A stretch of DNA of 64,000 bases from Sedimentibacter sp. MB31-C6. GTDB taxonomy: Bacteria > Bacillota > Clostridia > Tissierellales > Sedimentibacteraceae. The position numbers were made by a program, and so were the translations under genes. Below, piece after piece: positions 48,306 through 57,859 of the stretch. Numbering within the stretch: position 1 is the stretch's first letter; every line of letters begins with the position of its first letter. Where the stretch lies: positions 1,364,001 through 1,428,000 of the forward strand of contig NZ_CP142396.1 in NCBI RefSeq assembly GCF_035934735.1. Reading direction: 5' to 3'. Below the pieces are notes generated by a model. It was given only the letters and a program-made list of their open reading frames with translations, did not search any database and had not been told where the DNA came from.

Positions 48306-48730
48306 TGTTAAAAATAGATAGCGTAGAAAAAGGGTTAGTTATTGACCATATTCAAGCAGGCAAAGCAATGGAAATTTATAAGTATTTAAATTTAGATAAG
48401 ATGGATTGCAGTGTTGCTATAATAAAAAATGCTAAAAGTAAAAAATTAAGAAAAAAAGATATAATAAAAGTTGAAAATAATATAAGTATGGACTTAACAG
48501 TATTAGGATTTATAGACCCAAACATAACTATTAATGTTATAGATAATGGGGAAATAATTGATAAGATTAATTTAGAGCTTCCTTCAGAAATAACAAATGT
48601 AGTAAAGTGCAAGAATCCTAGATGTATTACATCTATTGAACAAGAAGTAAGCCATAAATTTAAGTTGACAGACAAGGAAAACAAAATTTATCGTTGTATA
48701 TATTGCGACACAGCCTATGAAGAAAACTAA
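48305..48730 (+). CDS. pyrI: Aspartate carbamoyltransferase regulatory subunit
   Basis: A 141-residue regulatory chain with an N-terminal nucleotide-binding domain ([19 protein letters not shown]) and a C-terminal zinc domain with CKNPRCI...CIYCDTAY, all four Cys present. It confers CTP/ATP control on PyrB, as in enteric bacteria. The GTG/ATG region overlaps the pyrB stop. Confidence 0.97.
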   Translation: MLKIDSVEKGLVIDHIQAGKAMEIYKYLNLDKMDCSVAIIKNAKSKKLRKKDIIKVENNISMDLTVLGFIDPNITINVIDNGEIIDKINLELPSEITNVVKCKNPRCITSIEQEVSHKFKLTDKENKIYRCIYCDTAYEEN

Positions 48731-48740
48731 TTATAATTAC

Positions 48741-48762
48741 AGCTGATGATTATTCATCAGCT
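48741..48762 (+). terminator. Hairpin between pyrI and pyrF
   Basis: AGCTGATGA (48741-48749), TTAT, TCATCAGCT (48754-48762). The following bases ATATCTTTAATT are only weakly T-rich, so it may pause or trim the transcript rather than stop it fully. Confidence 0.5.
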
Positions 48763-48812
48763 ATATCTTTAATTAACAAATTTATTTATAAAATCTTAAA
48801 GGAGGATGAAAG

Positions 48813-49676
48813 TTGATAGTTGATAAACTTTTTAGTCAAGTAGCAACAAAAGGACACGTATGTTTAGGGTTAGATACAGATTATAATTACATCCCAAGAG
48901 AGTTTTCTGATAAATATGTGTCTGTTGGAGATGCTATTTATAATTTTAATAAAGAGATAATTGATGCAACTCATGATATAGTAGCATGTTATAAAGTTCA
49001 AATAGCTTATTATGAATCTTATGGTTTAGAAGGACTTAAAGCGTATTCAAATATTTTGAAATATATTAAGAAAAAAAATTCTCTCTCAATAGCTGATATA
49101 AAAAGAGGGGATATATCTAAAACAGCTGAAATGTATGCAAAAGGACATTATACAGGAGATTTTGAAGCAGATTTTGTTACATTAAATCCATATATGGGTA
49201 TAAATGATAGCATTGAACCCTTTCTAAAGTTTATTCAAAATAATGAAAAGGGAATATTTGCACTCGTAAGAACTTCAAATAAAGGAGCTAAGGATTTTCA
49301 GTATATAAAAAATGAAGACAATACTCCTTTATATGAGACAGTAGGAGAAAAAATAGAAAATCTCGCACAAAATTATATGGGAAATTGCGGTTTTAGCTCG
49401 ATTGGTGCAGTTGTTGGATGTACAAACAACGAAGAGGGAGTAATTCTGCGAAATAAAATTAAATCAGTATTTTTGTTAATACCAGGCTATGGAGCGCAGG
49501 GCGGGAAAGCTGAGGATATTGCAACATATCTTATTAATGGAAATGGAGCTGTAGTTAATTCTTCTAGAGGAATATTACTAGCTTACAAAAAAGAAAATGA
49601 TGGAGAAAAAAAGTTTGCTTATTATTCAAGAAAAGAAGCAATTAGAATGAGAGAGGATATAAGATCTCACATATAA
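48813..49676 (+). CDS. pyrF: Orotidine 5'-phosphate decarboxylase (PyrF type 2)
   Basis: A 287-residue enzyme of the longer PyrF branch that makes UMP. The catalytic Lys-Asp array is SIADIKRGDISKTA, and the phosphate loop is PGYGAQGG. TTG start seven bases after AAAGGAGG. Precedes pyrK by 48 bp. Confidence 0.96.
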   Translation: MIVDKLFSQVATKGHVCLGLDTDYNYIPREFSDKYVSVGDAIYNFNKEIIDATHDIVACYKVQIAYYESYGLEGLKAYSNILKYIKKKNSLSIADIKRGDISKTAEMYAKGHYTGDFEADFVTLNPYMGINDSIEPFLKFIQNNEKGIFALVRTSNKGAKDFQYIKNEDNTPLYETVGEKIENLAQNYMGNCGFSSIGAVVGCTNNEEGVILRNKIKSVFLLIPGYGAQGGKAEDIATYLINGNGAVVNSSRGILLAYKKENDGEKKFAYYSRKEAIRMREDIRSHI

Positions 49677-49724
49677 TTAAATACCATTAAACGGAAGTTT
49701 TTTCTTTTAATCTGGGAGGAAAGT

Positions 49725-50447
49725 ATGAAGGTTCAAAAAGGTATTATAATAGAAAATAAATGTATTTCAGATAATATATATAAGTTAAGCGTAGAATATC
49801 AGGGAAAAATAATTCCTGGACAATTTTTCATGCTTAAAACATTAGATAATTCATTTTTATTACCAAGGCCTATAAGTGTTAATGATGTTAATGAAAAGTC
49901 AATTAATTTTTTGTATCGAATAGAAGGAATAGGGACAACAAAAATTAGCACTCTGAAAAAAAATGATAAACTGCAGTTATTTGGGCCATTAGGAAATGGA
50001 TTTGAAGAAGATAAATTAAATGGACAAATTGCAGTAATAGGTGGAGGTATTGGAATAGCTCCACTATTGTATCTAACTAAAATTTTAGGAAAAAAGGCAG
50101 ACGTTTACTTAGGATATAAAGAAAAGGTATATATAGATGATGAATTTAAAAAGTACGCAAATAGTACAACAATTGTAACTGAAGATGGTAGTATAGGTGA
50201 AAAAGGATTTGTAACTGACTATGTTGATTTTTGCAAATATGATACTGTAGTAACTTGTGGTCCAGAAATTATGATGAATAAAATCGTAGATAAGTGTAAA
50301 GAAAATAAAGTTAAATGTTATGTATCATTGGAAAGAAGAATGGCTTGTGGTATGGGAGTATGTCTAGGTTGTACAGTAGAAACTATATATGGAAATAAAA
50401 AAGCATGTAAAGATGGACCTGTTTTTTCTAGTGAAGAAATAATATAA
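49725..50447 (+). CDS. pyrK: Dihydroorotate dehydrogenase electron transfer subunit
   Basis: A 240-residue FAD and [2Fe-2S] protein that lets PyrD use NAD. The FAD motif is LPRPISVND, the NAD-binding motif is GGGIGIAPLLYL, and the C-terminal cluster motif MACGMGVCLGCTV carries the four Cys. It stands just before pyrD (21 bp). Confidence 0.96.
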   Translation: MKVQKGIIIENKCISDNIYKLSVEYQGKIIPGQFFMLKTLDNSFLLPRPISVNDVNEKSINFLYRIEGIGTTKISTLKKNDKLQLFGPLGNGFEEDKLNGQIAVIGGGIGIAPLLYLTKILGKKADVYLGYKEKVYIDDEFKKYANSTTIVTEDGSIGEKGFVTDYVDFCKYDTVVTCGPEIMMNKIVDKCKENKVKCYVSLERRMACGMGVCLGCTVETIYGNKKACKDGPVFSSEEII

Positions 50448-50468
50448 AGGTAGGAACGGAGAATGACA

Positions 50469-51371
50469 ATGGCTAACTTAAAGACTAAAGTAATGGGTAT
50501 AGAATTTAAGAATCCAATATTAGCAGCTTCAGGGACCTTTGGATTTGGAGAGGAATACTCTCAAATTTATGATATATCAATTTTAGGTGGCATTTGTAGC
50601 AAGGGTCTCACATTGAATCCTAAACAAGGAAATAAGGGAACAAGGTTATGGGAAACACCTATGGGTCTTATTAATAGTATTGGTCTTCAGAATCCAGGTG
50701 TAGATATATTTATAAAAGAAGAGCTGCCAAAAATGAAGTCTTTTAATACAATTATTATTGCAAACCTTGGTGGAAATACAGAAGAAGAGTATCTAGAAGG
50801 TATATCAAAGTTAAATAATACAGACGTTGACTTAATTGAGTTAAATATTTCTTGTCCAAATGTAAAAAGTGGTGGTATGGCCTTTGGAGTAAAAAGTGAT
50901 ATTGCACATAAAATAGTATCAAAAGTCAAAAAGAATTGCAACAAACCACTAATGGTAAAGTTATCACCAAATGCTGAAAATATATCAGAAATGGCAATAG
51001 CTTGTGAAGCAGCAGGAGCAGATTCCATATCTTTGATAAACACAGTAAAAGCAATGGCTATAGATATAAAAAAAAGAAAACCAGTCTTTGATAATATATA
51101 TGCAGGATTATCAGGTCCTTGTGTAAAACCAATTGCTCTTCGCATGGTTCATGAAGTAGTAAAATCTGTTAATATACCAGTGTGTGGCTTAGGAGGAATT
51201 ATGAGTTCAAGGGATGTTATAGAATTCATAATGGTAGGAGCAACACTTGTACAAATAGGTACATCAAATTTTATTAAACCAGATATCGCTGTTGATATAA
51301 TAGATGGAGTATCTGAGTTCATGGATATAGAAGGAATTAATAGTTTAGATGAAATAAGAGGGATAATATAA
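50469..51371 (+). CDS. pyrD: Dihydroorotate dehydrogenase B, catalytic subunit
   Basis: A 300-residue class 1B FMN enzyme. The substrate loop is [11 protein letters not shown] with the catalytic Cys, and the FMN phosphate region reads [12 protein letters not shown] start at the ATG at 50469, seven bases after GGAG; an ATG at 50463 is too close. It works as a heterotetramer with PyrK. Confidence 0.95.
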   Translation: MANLKTKVMGIEFKNPILAASGTFGFGEEYSQIYDISILGGICSKGLTLNPKQGNKGTRLWETPMGLINSIGLQNPGVDIFIKEELPKMKSFNTIIIANLGGNTEEEYLEGISKLNNTDVDLIELNISCPNVKSGGMAFGVKSDIAHKIVSKVKKNCNKPLMVKLSPNAENISEMAIACEAAGADSISLINTVKAMAIDIKKRKPVFDNIYAGLSGPCVKPIALRMVHEVVKSVNIPVCGLGGIMSSRDVIEFIMVGATLVQIGTSNFIKPDIAVDIIDGVSEFMDIEGINSLDEIRGII

Positions 51372-51475
51372 AAGTTGGTAATTAAGAAATAATGTAATGT
51401 AGAATTTTAGTTTAAAGCTATTTGTATTATTAGTAAAATAGATCAACAAAATAATTAAAATTTCAGGAGGTTATA

Positions 51476-52039
51476 ATGAGTACTGATGTAGTTAAAATAT
51501 TAAAAGAATGCAATGCACTGTTAGAAGGACATTTTTTATTATCTTCTGGTAAACATAGTGATAGATATTGTCAATGTGCTAAATTATTACAATATCCAGA
51601 CAAATCTGAAGAGGTAATTTCACTTGTTGCAGATAAAGTTAAGGAACTGGGTATAGACGTAATTGTTGGTCCTGCAATGGGTGGTATAACAGCAGCATAT
51701 GAATTAGGTAGACAATTAAATATAAGAGCAATATTTACAGAAAGAGAAAATAATGTTATGACATTAAGACGAGGTTTTGAAATAAATCAAGGTGAAAAAA
51801 TTTTAATTATGGAAGATGTAGTTACTACTGGAAAATCATCTATGGAAACTGCTAAAATATTAGAAGAGTACGGTGGAAAGGTAGTAGGTATAGGTTGTAT
51901 TGTAGATAGGAAAGTAAGTAAAATAGAATTACCTTTATACAGTGCAGTAGAGATAAAATTTGAAACATATGAACCAAATAATTGTCCATTATGTGGAAAT
52001 GGTTCAGTACCAGTAAAACCAGGTAGTCGTAAGTTTTAA
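51476..52039 (+). CDS. pyrE: Orotate phosphoribosyltransferase
   Basis: A 187-residue type I phosphoribosyltransferase that joins orotate to PRPP. The PRPP loop is [14 protein letters not shown], and the N-terminal [14 protein letters not shown] is typical of the PyrE subclass with a C-terminal Cys motif (NNCPLCGNG). It lies 104 bp after pyrD with an AGGAGG site. Confidence 0.96.
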   Translation: MSTDVVKILKECNALLEGHFLLSSGKHSDRYCQCAKLLQYPDKSEEVISLVADKVKELGIDVIVGPAMGGITAAYELGRQLNIRAIFTERENNVMTLRRGFEINQGEKILIMEDVVTTGKSSMETAKILEEYGGKVVGIGCIVDRKVSKIELPLYSAVEIKFETYEPNNCPLCGNGSVPVKPGSRKF

Positions 52040-52051
52040 TATGCTAATATA

Positions 52052-52082
52052 AGCAGTGGATAGCAATAGCTCAACCACTGCT
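52052..52082. terminator. Hairpin between convergent pyrE and the small-protein gene
   Basis: AGCAGTGG (52052-52059) and CCACTGCT (52075-52082) pair over 8 bp around a 15-base loop. T-runs are weak on both sides. Confidence 0.5.
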
Positions 52083-52104
52083 CGTTATTACTTACTAATT
52101 GCTG

Positions 52105-52356
52105 CTATAGGAAGAAAAATGGCCAGAATAACCACCATAATGAGTTGTCACATCTACCATATCTGTCGCAATATGGGTATCGGTAATATCTCATTCTATC
52201 ATAGTCATATCTTCTATCATCAAAATCCCTATCATATCTGTAATCATATCTATCGTCGTATCTTCTAAATCTATTGCTGTACACATCAAACTCATTGTTA
52301 TCCCGATTATAATAGTCATTTACATGATTTTGATTATTATTTCTATTATATTCCAT
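52105..52356 (-). CDS. Tyr/Asp/Arg-rich low-complexity small protein
   Basis: An 83-residue protein I do not recognise. Residues 10-65 are nearly all Tyr, Asp, Arg and Asn (YDDRYDYRYDRDFDDRR and the like). The end is aromatic and hydrophobic, CDNSLWWLFWPFFFL. It has an excellent start: AAAGGAG, seven bases, ATG, so it is probably made. It might be a membrane- or spore-surface-associated protein; that is only a guess. It lies between convergent pyrE and divergent sfsA. Confidence 0.7.
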   Translation of the reverse strand: MEYNRNNNQNHVNDYYNRDNNEFDVYSNRFRRYDDRYDYRYDRDFDDRRYDYDRMRYYRYPYCDRYGRCDNSLWWLFWPFFFL

Positions 52357-52429
52357 ATATAAACTCCTTTATAAAAATTTTATATATTATAATATATGAT
52401 ATAATATATATCATGTTACTATATATGGA

Positions 52430-52443
52430 ATTTCCCAGGAAAT
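52430..52443. promoter_or_regulatory. Candidate Noc-binding site (NBS), second copy
   Basis: ATTTCCCAGGAAAT, identical to 33393-33406 and one base from the Noc consensus. Lies in the intergenic region 22 bp before the sfsA ATG. Confidence 0.6.
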
Positions 52444-52464
52444 AAAAATACTAGAGGTAAAAAA

Positions 52465-53157
52465 ATGAAATACTCCAAAGTTGAAGAAGGCATATTTATA
52501 AAAAGAATAAACAGATTTATAGCAGATATTTATGTAAATGGAATAATTGAAAAAGTTCATGTAAAAAACACAGGAAGATGTAAAGAATTATTTATCGAAG
52601 GAAGAAAGGTATACTTGCAAAAGTCAGATAAATTAGAAAGAAAAACAAAGTATTCTCTTATTAGTATTTATAAAGGGGATAAATTAATTAATATTGATTC
52701 TCAAGTTCCAAATTACGTTGTATATGAAAGTATACTATCAAATGAATTGCCAGAGTTTATAGATTTAGCAGAAGTTAAAAGAGAGAAAGTATATAAAAAT
52801 TCAAGATTTGATATTTATTATAAAAGAAAAAGTGGTAAAGAAGGATTTATAGAAATTAAAGGCGTTACGTTAGAATCAGAAGGAAAAACTTTGTTTCCTG
52901 ATGCACCAACAGAAAGAGGTAGAAAACATGTTTATGAAATGATAGATGCAGTAGATAATGGATATGAAGGAACAATATTTTTTTTGGTACAATTGGAAGA
53001 TGCAAAAGAATTTGAACCAAATGATAATACTGATAAAAAATTTGCAGATGCATTAAGAAAAGCAGAAAAATGTGGAGTAAAGATAATTGTATATACATCC
53101 TATGTAACTAAAAATACTATAAAAATTAAAAACAGAATAAATTATAAAATAAGCTAA
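52465..53157 (+). CDS. sfsA: SfsA family nuclease-like protein
   Basis: A 230-residue SfsA protein. N-terminal OB-like part with KRINRFIADIYVNG and HVKNTGRCKELF; C-terminal nuclease-like part with SRFDIYYK, EIKGVTL and FPDAPTERGRKH. SfsA was named for sugar fermentation stimulation in E. coli and binds or cuts nucleic acid; the role in this organism is unclear. Confidence 0.93.
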   Translation: MKYSKVEEGIFIKRINRFIADIYVNGIIEKVHVKNTGRCKELFIEGRKVYLQKSDKLERKTKYSLISIYKGDKLINIDSQVPNYVVYESILSNELPEFIDLAEVKREKVYKNSRFDIYYKRKSGKEGFIEIKGVTLESEGKTLFPDAPTERGRKHVYEMIDAVDNGYEGTIFFLVQLEDAKEFEPNDNTDKKFADALRKAEKCGVKIIVYTSYVTKNTIKIKNRINYKIS

Positions 53158-53170
53158 ATCTGATTAAAAT

Positions 53171-53202
53171 CAACCACCGAATATTGCGATACTCGGTGGT
53201 TG
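53171..53202. terminator. Bidirectional terminator sfsA / helD
   Basis: CAACCACCGA (53171-53180) and TCGGTGGTTG (53193-53202) form a 10-bp stem with a 12-base loop between the convergent genes. Confidence 0.82.
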
Positions 53203-53206
53203 TATA

Positions 53207-55441
53207 TTATTTTAATAGTTGTGATATTTCACCTGTATAGTATAGTGATAGTCTATGTAAGGCTCTAGTACAAGCGATATACAGCAACTTTTTATCATAT
53301 TTTGTCTTATACCTTTCGTTATCAGTACCAAATACAATAACAGCATCAAATTCCAATCCTTTTGCTAAGTATACTGGGAGTATGGATATTCCAGTAATAC
53401 TCTCATCACTTATATAATCTATAAGTTTTATATCAACTACATTTTTTAATCTAAAGTATAATTCAGAGGATTCCTTTCTACTCTTGCATATGATTGCTAT
53501 TGATTCAAACCCTTGATTTTTATATTTTTTTATTTCTTCTAATATTTTTTCTTCCATAGTATTTCTATTAGTACTACTAATAATTTTTGGTTTTTCTTCA
53601 TGTCTTTTAAAGTATTCTACATCGGTTTCTTTATCTAATAATTTACTACAGAATTTATTTATTTCATATGAACTACGATAACTCTTAGTTAAGAATATTT
53701 TATTACTTTTTTGTTTATTAAAGATATTTATTATTTCATCATAAATATCTAAATTAGATTCCTTTTCAGCTGATTGATTTATATCGCCTACAATTGTAAA
53801 CCTAGCTTCCCTGAACATATGTTTCAATAAATAATAATGAATAGGATAATAATCCTGAGCTTCATCAACTATTACTTGTTTTATGTTGCTAAATAAACTA
53901 CATCCTTCGGCCATAATCTTTAGATACATTAATCCAATACCATCAGAGTAATGAATATTAAAAGGATCAGAAATACTTTCGTTTGTGTAATCAATAATTC
54001 TATCTATATCTTTAGGTAGGGATAAGCCTTTTGATAATTTGTAAAATAATTCCTTATTTTTGAACAATTCCTTATATAATTCATAACAATTAAATTCAGA
54101 AAATTTATGAATCTTTTCTTTAAGAGCTGTAGTTTCTTTTGCCAATAATACTCTAGAAAAAGATTTTACTTCAAATTCATGTCTATTAGAATTATCAACT
54201 ACTTTTTCAATTTTTTTCAAACGATTTTTTTTCATATCATAAACTTTATCCATAACCCTATTTTCTAAAATTTTTAGCTTTTTAGATGTAGGCATATTTA
54301 ACTTTCCGCTTAATAGCAAAGACTTTAATAGATTACGATTCTCAATAAGTTTTCCATTATAATAAACATCTTCAAAAGGAATTAAATTATGTTCGAAATA
54401 GTAAATAAATCTTTGTATGATTTTCAAAAATGTTTCAGAACCTTTGAAATCGTCATAAAGACGTAAAAAATCTCTTTCATCTTCGGTTTTAGAACAAATA
54501 ATACTTTCAAGTTGTTCACTTTTGCTTTTTATAGACAATTTATTATTATAAATTTTTGAAAAAATATTTTCAAAAGTAAGTTCCTCAATACTTTCTTCTC
54601 CAAGTTCAGGTAAAACATTAGAAATGTATTTTGAAAATATTGAATTTGGCGAAATCACTATTATATTATTTGACCTTAATTTCAAATTTAAACCTTGATA
54701 TAATAAAAATGCAATTCTATGAAGAGCTACCGAAGTTTTCCCACTTCCTGCAACTCCTTGTACTGTTAGAATATCATTATTCAAATCGCGAATAATGCAA
54801 TCTTGTTGTTTTTGTATGGTTTCAACAATAGTTTTCATTTTAGAAGTCATATTTTGAGAAAGAGCTTCTTTAAGCATTTCATCAATGATATTAATATTGC
54901 TGTCAAAAAAATAATCCATATTACCATTAGTTATTTTAAATTGTCTCTTAAGTGATAAATTACCTTTGATCAAACCAGCAGGGGCCATATATTCTACTGG
55001 TCCGGGTTCATTTCTATAATAAATACTAGAAATCGGTGCGCGCCAATCATATATCTTAATATCATGTGTTTCTTCATCCATTAAATTGAAAGTACCTATA
55101 TATATTTTTTCTGTATCATCATAGCCCTCTTCAGTAAAGTTAATTTTAGCAAAATAAGGAGTATCTAACATTTTCTCATACTTAGATATACGCTTGGCTA
55201 ATTCAGTATAGCTAAAGGTTTGTGATTGTAATGCACTTAAATATTGATTTAAATCAGAGAGTTTATCAAAATCTGATGAAGAATGAGTTGTGTTTTCCCA
55301 CATCTCTCTTCTTGCAGCAATTAAATCAATCTTTTTACCATCAAGTTCTTCTGTTTCTAACTCCAATTTATAATTTAATAAATTAATTATTTCATTAAGA
55401 TAGTCGATTTCTTCATTATAAATATTTTCATATTGACTCAT
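53207..55441 (-). CDS. helD: HelD-like superfamily 1 helicase / RNA polymerase recycling factor
   Basis: A 744-residue UvrD-like ATPase. A coiled N-terminal arm (1-100) is followed by Walker A GVAGSGKTSVALHR, Walker B VIVDEAQDYYP, motif IV region LTKSYRSSYEI and a C-terminal VYLAKGLEFDAVIVFG and ACTRALHRL. HelD proteins release stalled RNA polymerase from DNA in Gram-positive bacteria. It is head-on to replication, and the IS lies upstream of its start. Confidence 0.88.
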   Translation of the reverse strand: MSQYENIYNEEIDYLNEIINLLNYKLELETEELDGKKIDLIAARREMWENTTHSSSDFDKLSDLNQYLSALQSQTFSYTELAKRISKYEKMLDTPYFAKINFTEEGYDDTEKIYIGTFNLMDEETHDIKIYDWRAPISSIYYRNEPGPVEYMAPAGLIKGNLSLKRQFKITNGNMDYFFDSNINIIDEMLKEALSQNMTSKMKTIVETIQKQQDCIIRDLNNDILTVQGVAGSGKTSVALHRIAFLLYQGLNLKLRSNNIIVISPNSIFSKYISNVLPELGEESIEELTFENIFSKIYNNKLSIKSKSEQLESIICSKTEDERDFLRLYDDFKGSETFLKIIQRFIYYFEHNLIPFEDVYYNGKLIENRNLLKSLLLSGKLNMPTSKKLKILENRVMDKVYDMKKNRLKKIEKVVDNSNRHEFEVKSFSRVLLAKETTALKEKIHKFSEFNCYELYKELFKNKELFYKLSKGLSLPKDIDRIIDYTNESISDPFNIHYSDGIGLMYLKIMAEGCSLFSNIKQVIVDEAQDYYPIHYYLLKHMFREARFTIVGDINQSAEKESNLDIYDEIINIFNKQKSNKIFLTKSYRSSYEINKFCSKLLDKETDVEYFKRHEEKPKIISSTNRNTMEEKILEEIKKYKNQGFESIAIICKSRKESSELYFRLKNVVDIKLIDYISDESITGISILPVYLAKGLEFDAVIVFGTDNERYKTKYDKKLLYIACTRALHRLSLYYTGEISQLLK

Positions 55442-55551
55442 TTTATAACCCCTTTTAATTAGCTTATGCTTGTATCGATGTTAATATTAAAATATAAAAT
55501 TTTAATATTTTATTATATCATATATATAAGATGATGAAAAGACTAAATAAA

Positions 55552-57050
55552 ATTTAAGTTTCCCCATTTTCAATTTTTAAAAACTTATGAAGCCACTAAT
55601 TTAAAGTAGTTGAAGATATCAAATTGTTGTGATTTAATGTTTTTAGGTATAAAGCTTTGAATTCCAACTTTAGTTTTAACTAAAATACTTTCTATAGCAT
55701 AGCCAATGGCATAGTAAATAAACTTAGGAATGTCATAAATTCTCTTTGAACATTCCTTAAGTTCTTTAAAAAATATACTATCAGCTTTTTCAGATGTCAT
55801 TATACCAATGTACCCAACAGTAATAGTTGCAAATAGATTAAAATTACGTATAGATTTTAAAGACCAAACTCTAATATCTTCAAAATCAAACTGCTGTTTT
55901 TTGAACTTAAAATATTCTTCAATACGCCATCTCGTTAAATACACTTTAGTTACTATAAGCGATATCTTTTTCTTTTCAGATGATTTTAAATTTGTAAGTA
56001 ACATCATAGGAATCTGTCCAAAACCGTAAACTACTATTAAGGTTAATTCTTGTTTTGGAAATTCGCATAAACTAACAGGGATATAACTAATTTTACAGTC
56101 AATATTTTTTTTATTTTTTCCCTTGAATTTTAAACAATAATTACCTTTATACTTACTAACTACATCAAGAACATTTTGAGTTTTATCATTATAGATAACA
56201 TTACGATTCATTTTTATACGTATTACAAAACGTTCTTTATTCTTAATAAAATATCTAAAATATTCATTTGCATCAAAGCCTCTATCTAATGTCCTTATGC
56301 ATTTGTTTCCAAAATTTTCGCTAAGTGACTTTAAACATTTAATATTTTCATGAGTTTCACTGATAAATCCCTTTTCTTCTGCTGAAAATACTTTTTCATA
56401 AACGGGAAGAGGCATTTTTCTATTAGAAGTTAATACAGCAGCTTCGATTGTTTGGTACCCCTTTACTATTTTACCGGTACTACCGTCACGTACGTCAGCT
56501 AAAGCTTCTAACTTTTTACTGCATGGTTTTGCTATGTCTGAATTATCAACGACAATTACAGAATAATCATCTTTAATATTTTGTTTAACTATATCAACAT
56601 AATTTTCCATAACCTGATCACCATCATCAAAATCATGAAGATTTCTTGACAAACGTTCAATAGTTTTTTTAAGAGTTATAGATTCTTTTAAAGAACGTGC
56701 AATTTCACTTAAATGAGTTTTATTTCCTTCGAGTAAACCGTAAATCATCTGTGTTAAGAACTTTATTTTAGGACGTTTTAAACCAGTAGAAATTTTATTT
56801 GAAAAATTTGAAATATCCCGTTTTAATTCATAAGCTAATCTGTTATAATTAATCATGCAAGAATGCTCCTTTGTTTAGTTTTTGGTTGCACATTAATTAT
56901 AACATATAGGTGAGCATTTTTGCATTTTTTATTGTAAAATCAACAAATCTGTGTTTAACATTTTATTTTTTTTCTTAAATTGTGGATAACTAATATTATT
57001 TTCATTCTTTTATTTTAATCATGGTCTTGAAAAAATGGGGAAACTTAAAT
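55552..57050 (-). mobile_element. Complete IS4-family insertion sequence, 1499 bp
   Basis: Ends are perfect 19-bp inverted repeats ATTTAAGTTTCCCCATTTT (left from 55552, right to 57050). The direct repeat AAATAAA flanks both sides (55545-55551 and 57051-57057), marking a target duplication. One intact transposase gene fills it. The 3' side of the element also carries a perfect DnaA box (TGTGGATAA, 56981-56989). The insertion separates helD from the cupin regulator and breaks no visible gene. Confidence 0.92.
55585..56856 (-). CDS. IS4-family transposase (DDE)
   Basis: A 423-residue DDE transposase. First Asp in VIVVDNSDIAKP, second in TLDRGFDANEY, and the IS4 Y-x2-R-x3-E-x6-K signature is YLTRWRIEEYFKFKKQ. 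No frameshift or stop interrupts it, so it is probably active. The stop lies about 30 bp from the left inverted repeat. Confidence 0.93.
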   Translation of the reverse strand: MINYNRLAYELKRDISNFSNKISTGLKRPKIKFLTQMIYGLLEGNKTHLSEIARSLKESITLKKTIERLSRNLHDFDDGDQVMENYVDIVKQNIKDDYSVIVVDNSDIAKPCSKKLEALADVRDGSTGKIVKGYQTIEAAVLTSNRKMPLPVYEKVFSAEEKGFISETHENIKCLKSLSENFGNKCIRTLDRGFDANEYFRYFIKNKERFVIRIKMNRNVIYNDKTQNVLDVVSKYKGNYCLKFKGKNKKNIDCKISYIPVSLCEFPKQELTLIVVYGFGQIPMMLLTNLKSSEKKKISLIVTKVYLTRWRIEEYFKFKKQQFDFEDIRVWSLKSIRNFNLFATITVGYIGIMTSEKADSIFFKELKECSKRIYDIPKFIYYAIGYAIESILVKTKVGIQSFIPKNIKSQQFDIFNYFKLVAS

Positions 57051-57090
57051 AAATAAAAGTGTAAAATAACTAATTTGTGAAAATATTATC

Positions 57091-57120
57091 GTGACAATTA
57101 ATATGTTTATGATGTATAAT
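57091..57120 (+). promoter_or_regulatory. Promoter of the cupin regulator gene
   Basis: GTGACA (57091-57096), 18-bp spacer, TATAAT (57115-57120), just to the right of the IS. Confidence 0.6.
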
Positions 57121-57156
57121 TGTAAGTAGTATTAATATTATTAAGAGGGTATAAAA

Positions 57157-57714
57157 TTGATTGGTGAAAAAATAAGAACTATTAGAAAAAGAAAAAATTT
57201 GACTATCGTAGAGGTATCTGAAAAAATTAATGTTACTCCAGGTTATATATCACAAATTGAAAGAGATCTTATTTCGCCTTCTCTGGCAGTTTTAAGAAGA
57301 TTATCAGATGCTTTGGATGTTTCATTATCTGATTTATTTAATGATGAAACACAAGATGATGTAGTTACAATTTTAGAAAAAGGACGAACTAAAGTTAAGT
57401 TTGGTAATATTAATGTTGAATTAGAATTTATAACACCTATCTTAAAAAATAAAAGTAAATCTGCAAATTTAGAAGCATTTTTATTTAAATTACCATCAAA
57501 AACCTGGCTTAGTGAACAAAAAATATTACATGAGGCAAAAGAATGTATTTATGTTTTAAAGGGAAAAATAGAATGTCATATATGTGATAAAATTTACACA
57601 ATATCAAAAGGAGACAGTATTTGTGTTTCTGAAAATAATGAGCATTTGATTTTTAACTGTGATAATGACGAAACTGAAGCGTTGTGTATAATCTCACCTG
57701 CAATACATTTATAA
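57157..57714 (+). CDS. XRE-cupin transcriptional regulator
   Basis: A 185-residue regulator. N-terminal helix-turn-helix of the XRE type: NLTIVEVSEKINVTPGYISQIER, then SLAVLRRLSDALDVSLSDLF. C-terminal cupin (about 90-180) with HEAKECIYVLKGKIECHI and KGDSICVSENNEHLIFNC. Such proteins bind a small ligand in the cupin and often control amino-acid or polyamine uptake. No partner gene is obvious. TTG start after AGAGGG. Confidence 0.87.
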   Translation: MIGEKIRTIRKRKNLTIVEVSEKINVTPGYISQIERDLISPSLAVLRRLSDALDVSLSDLFNDETQDDVVTILEKGRTKVKFGNINVELEFITPILKNKSKSANLEAFLFKLPSKTWLSEQKILHEAKECIYVLKGKIECHICDKIYTISKGDSICVSENNEHLIFNCDNDETEALCIISPAIHL

Positions 57715-57720
57715 TATTCC

Positions 57721-57749
57721 TTGACAAGGTAATTATACTATAATATATT
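57721..57749 (+). promoter_or_regulatory. Promoter-like sequence before the serS leader hairpin
   Basis: TTGACA (57721-57726), 17-bp spacer, TATATT (57744-57749), immediately after the cupin gene. Confidence 0.55.
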
Positions 57750-57771
57750 AATTATAGTGACATCGTGTGTA

Positions 57772-57805
57772 ACTCTCGTCTCTAATATTAGAGACGAGAG
57801 TTTTT
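57772..57805 (+). terminator. Terminator between cupin gene and serS
   Basis: A perfect 15-bp inverted repeat, ACTCTCGTCTCTAAT (57772-57786) and ATTAGAGACGAGAGT (57787-57801), then TTTTA. It could end the cupin transcript or, because a promoter lies just before it, attenuate serS. Confidence 0.88.
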
Positions 57806-57859
57806 ATGATAAAATTTATGCAAATGAGATTATGATATCATAAGATTATGGAGGGGAAT

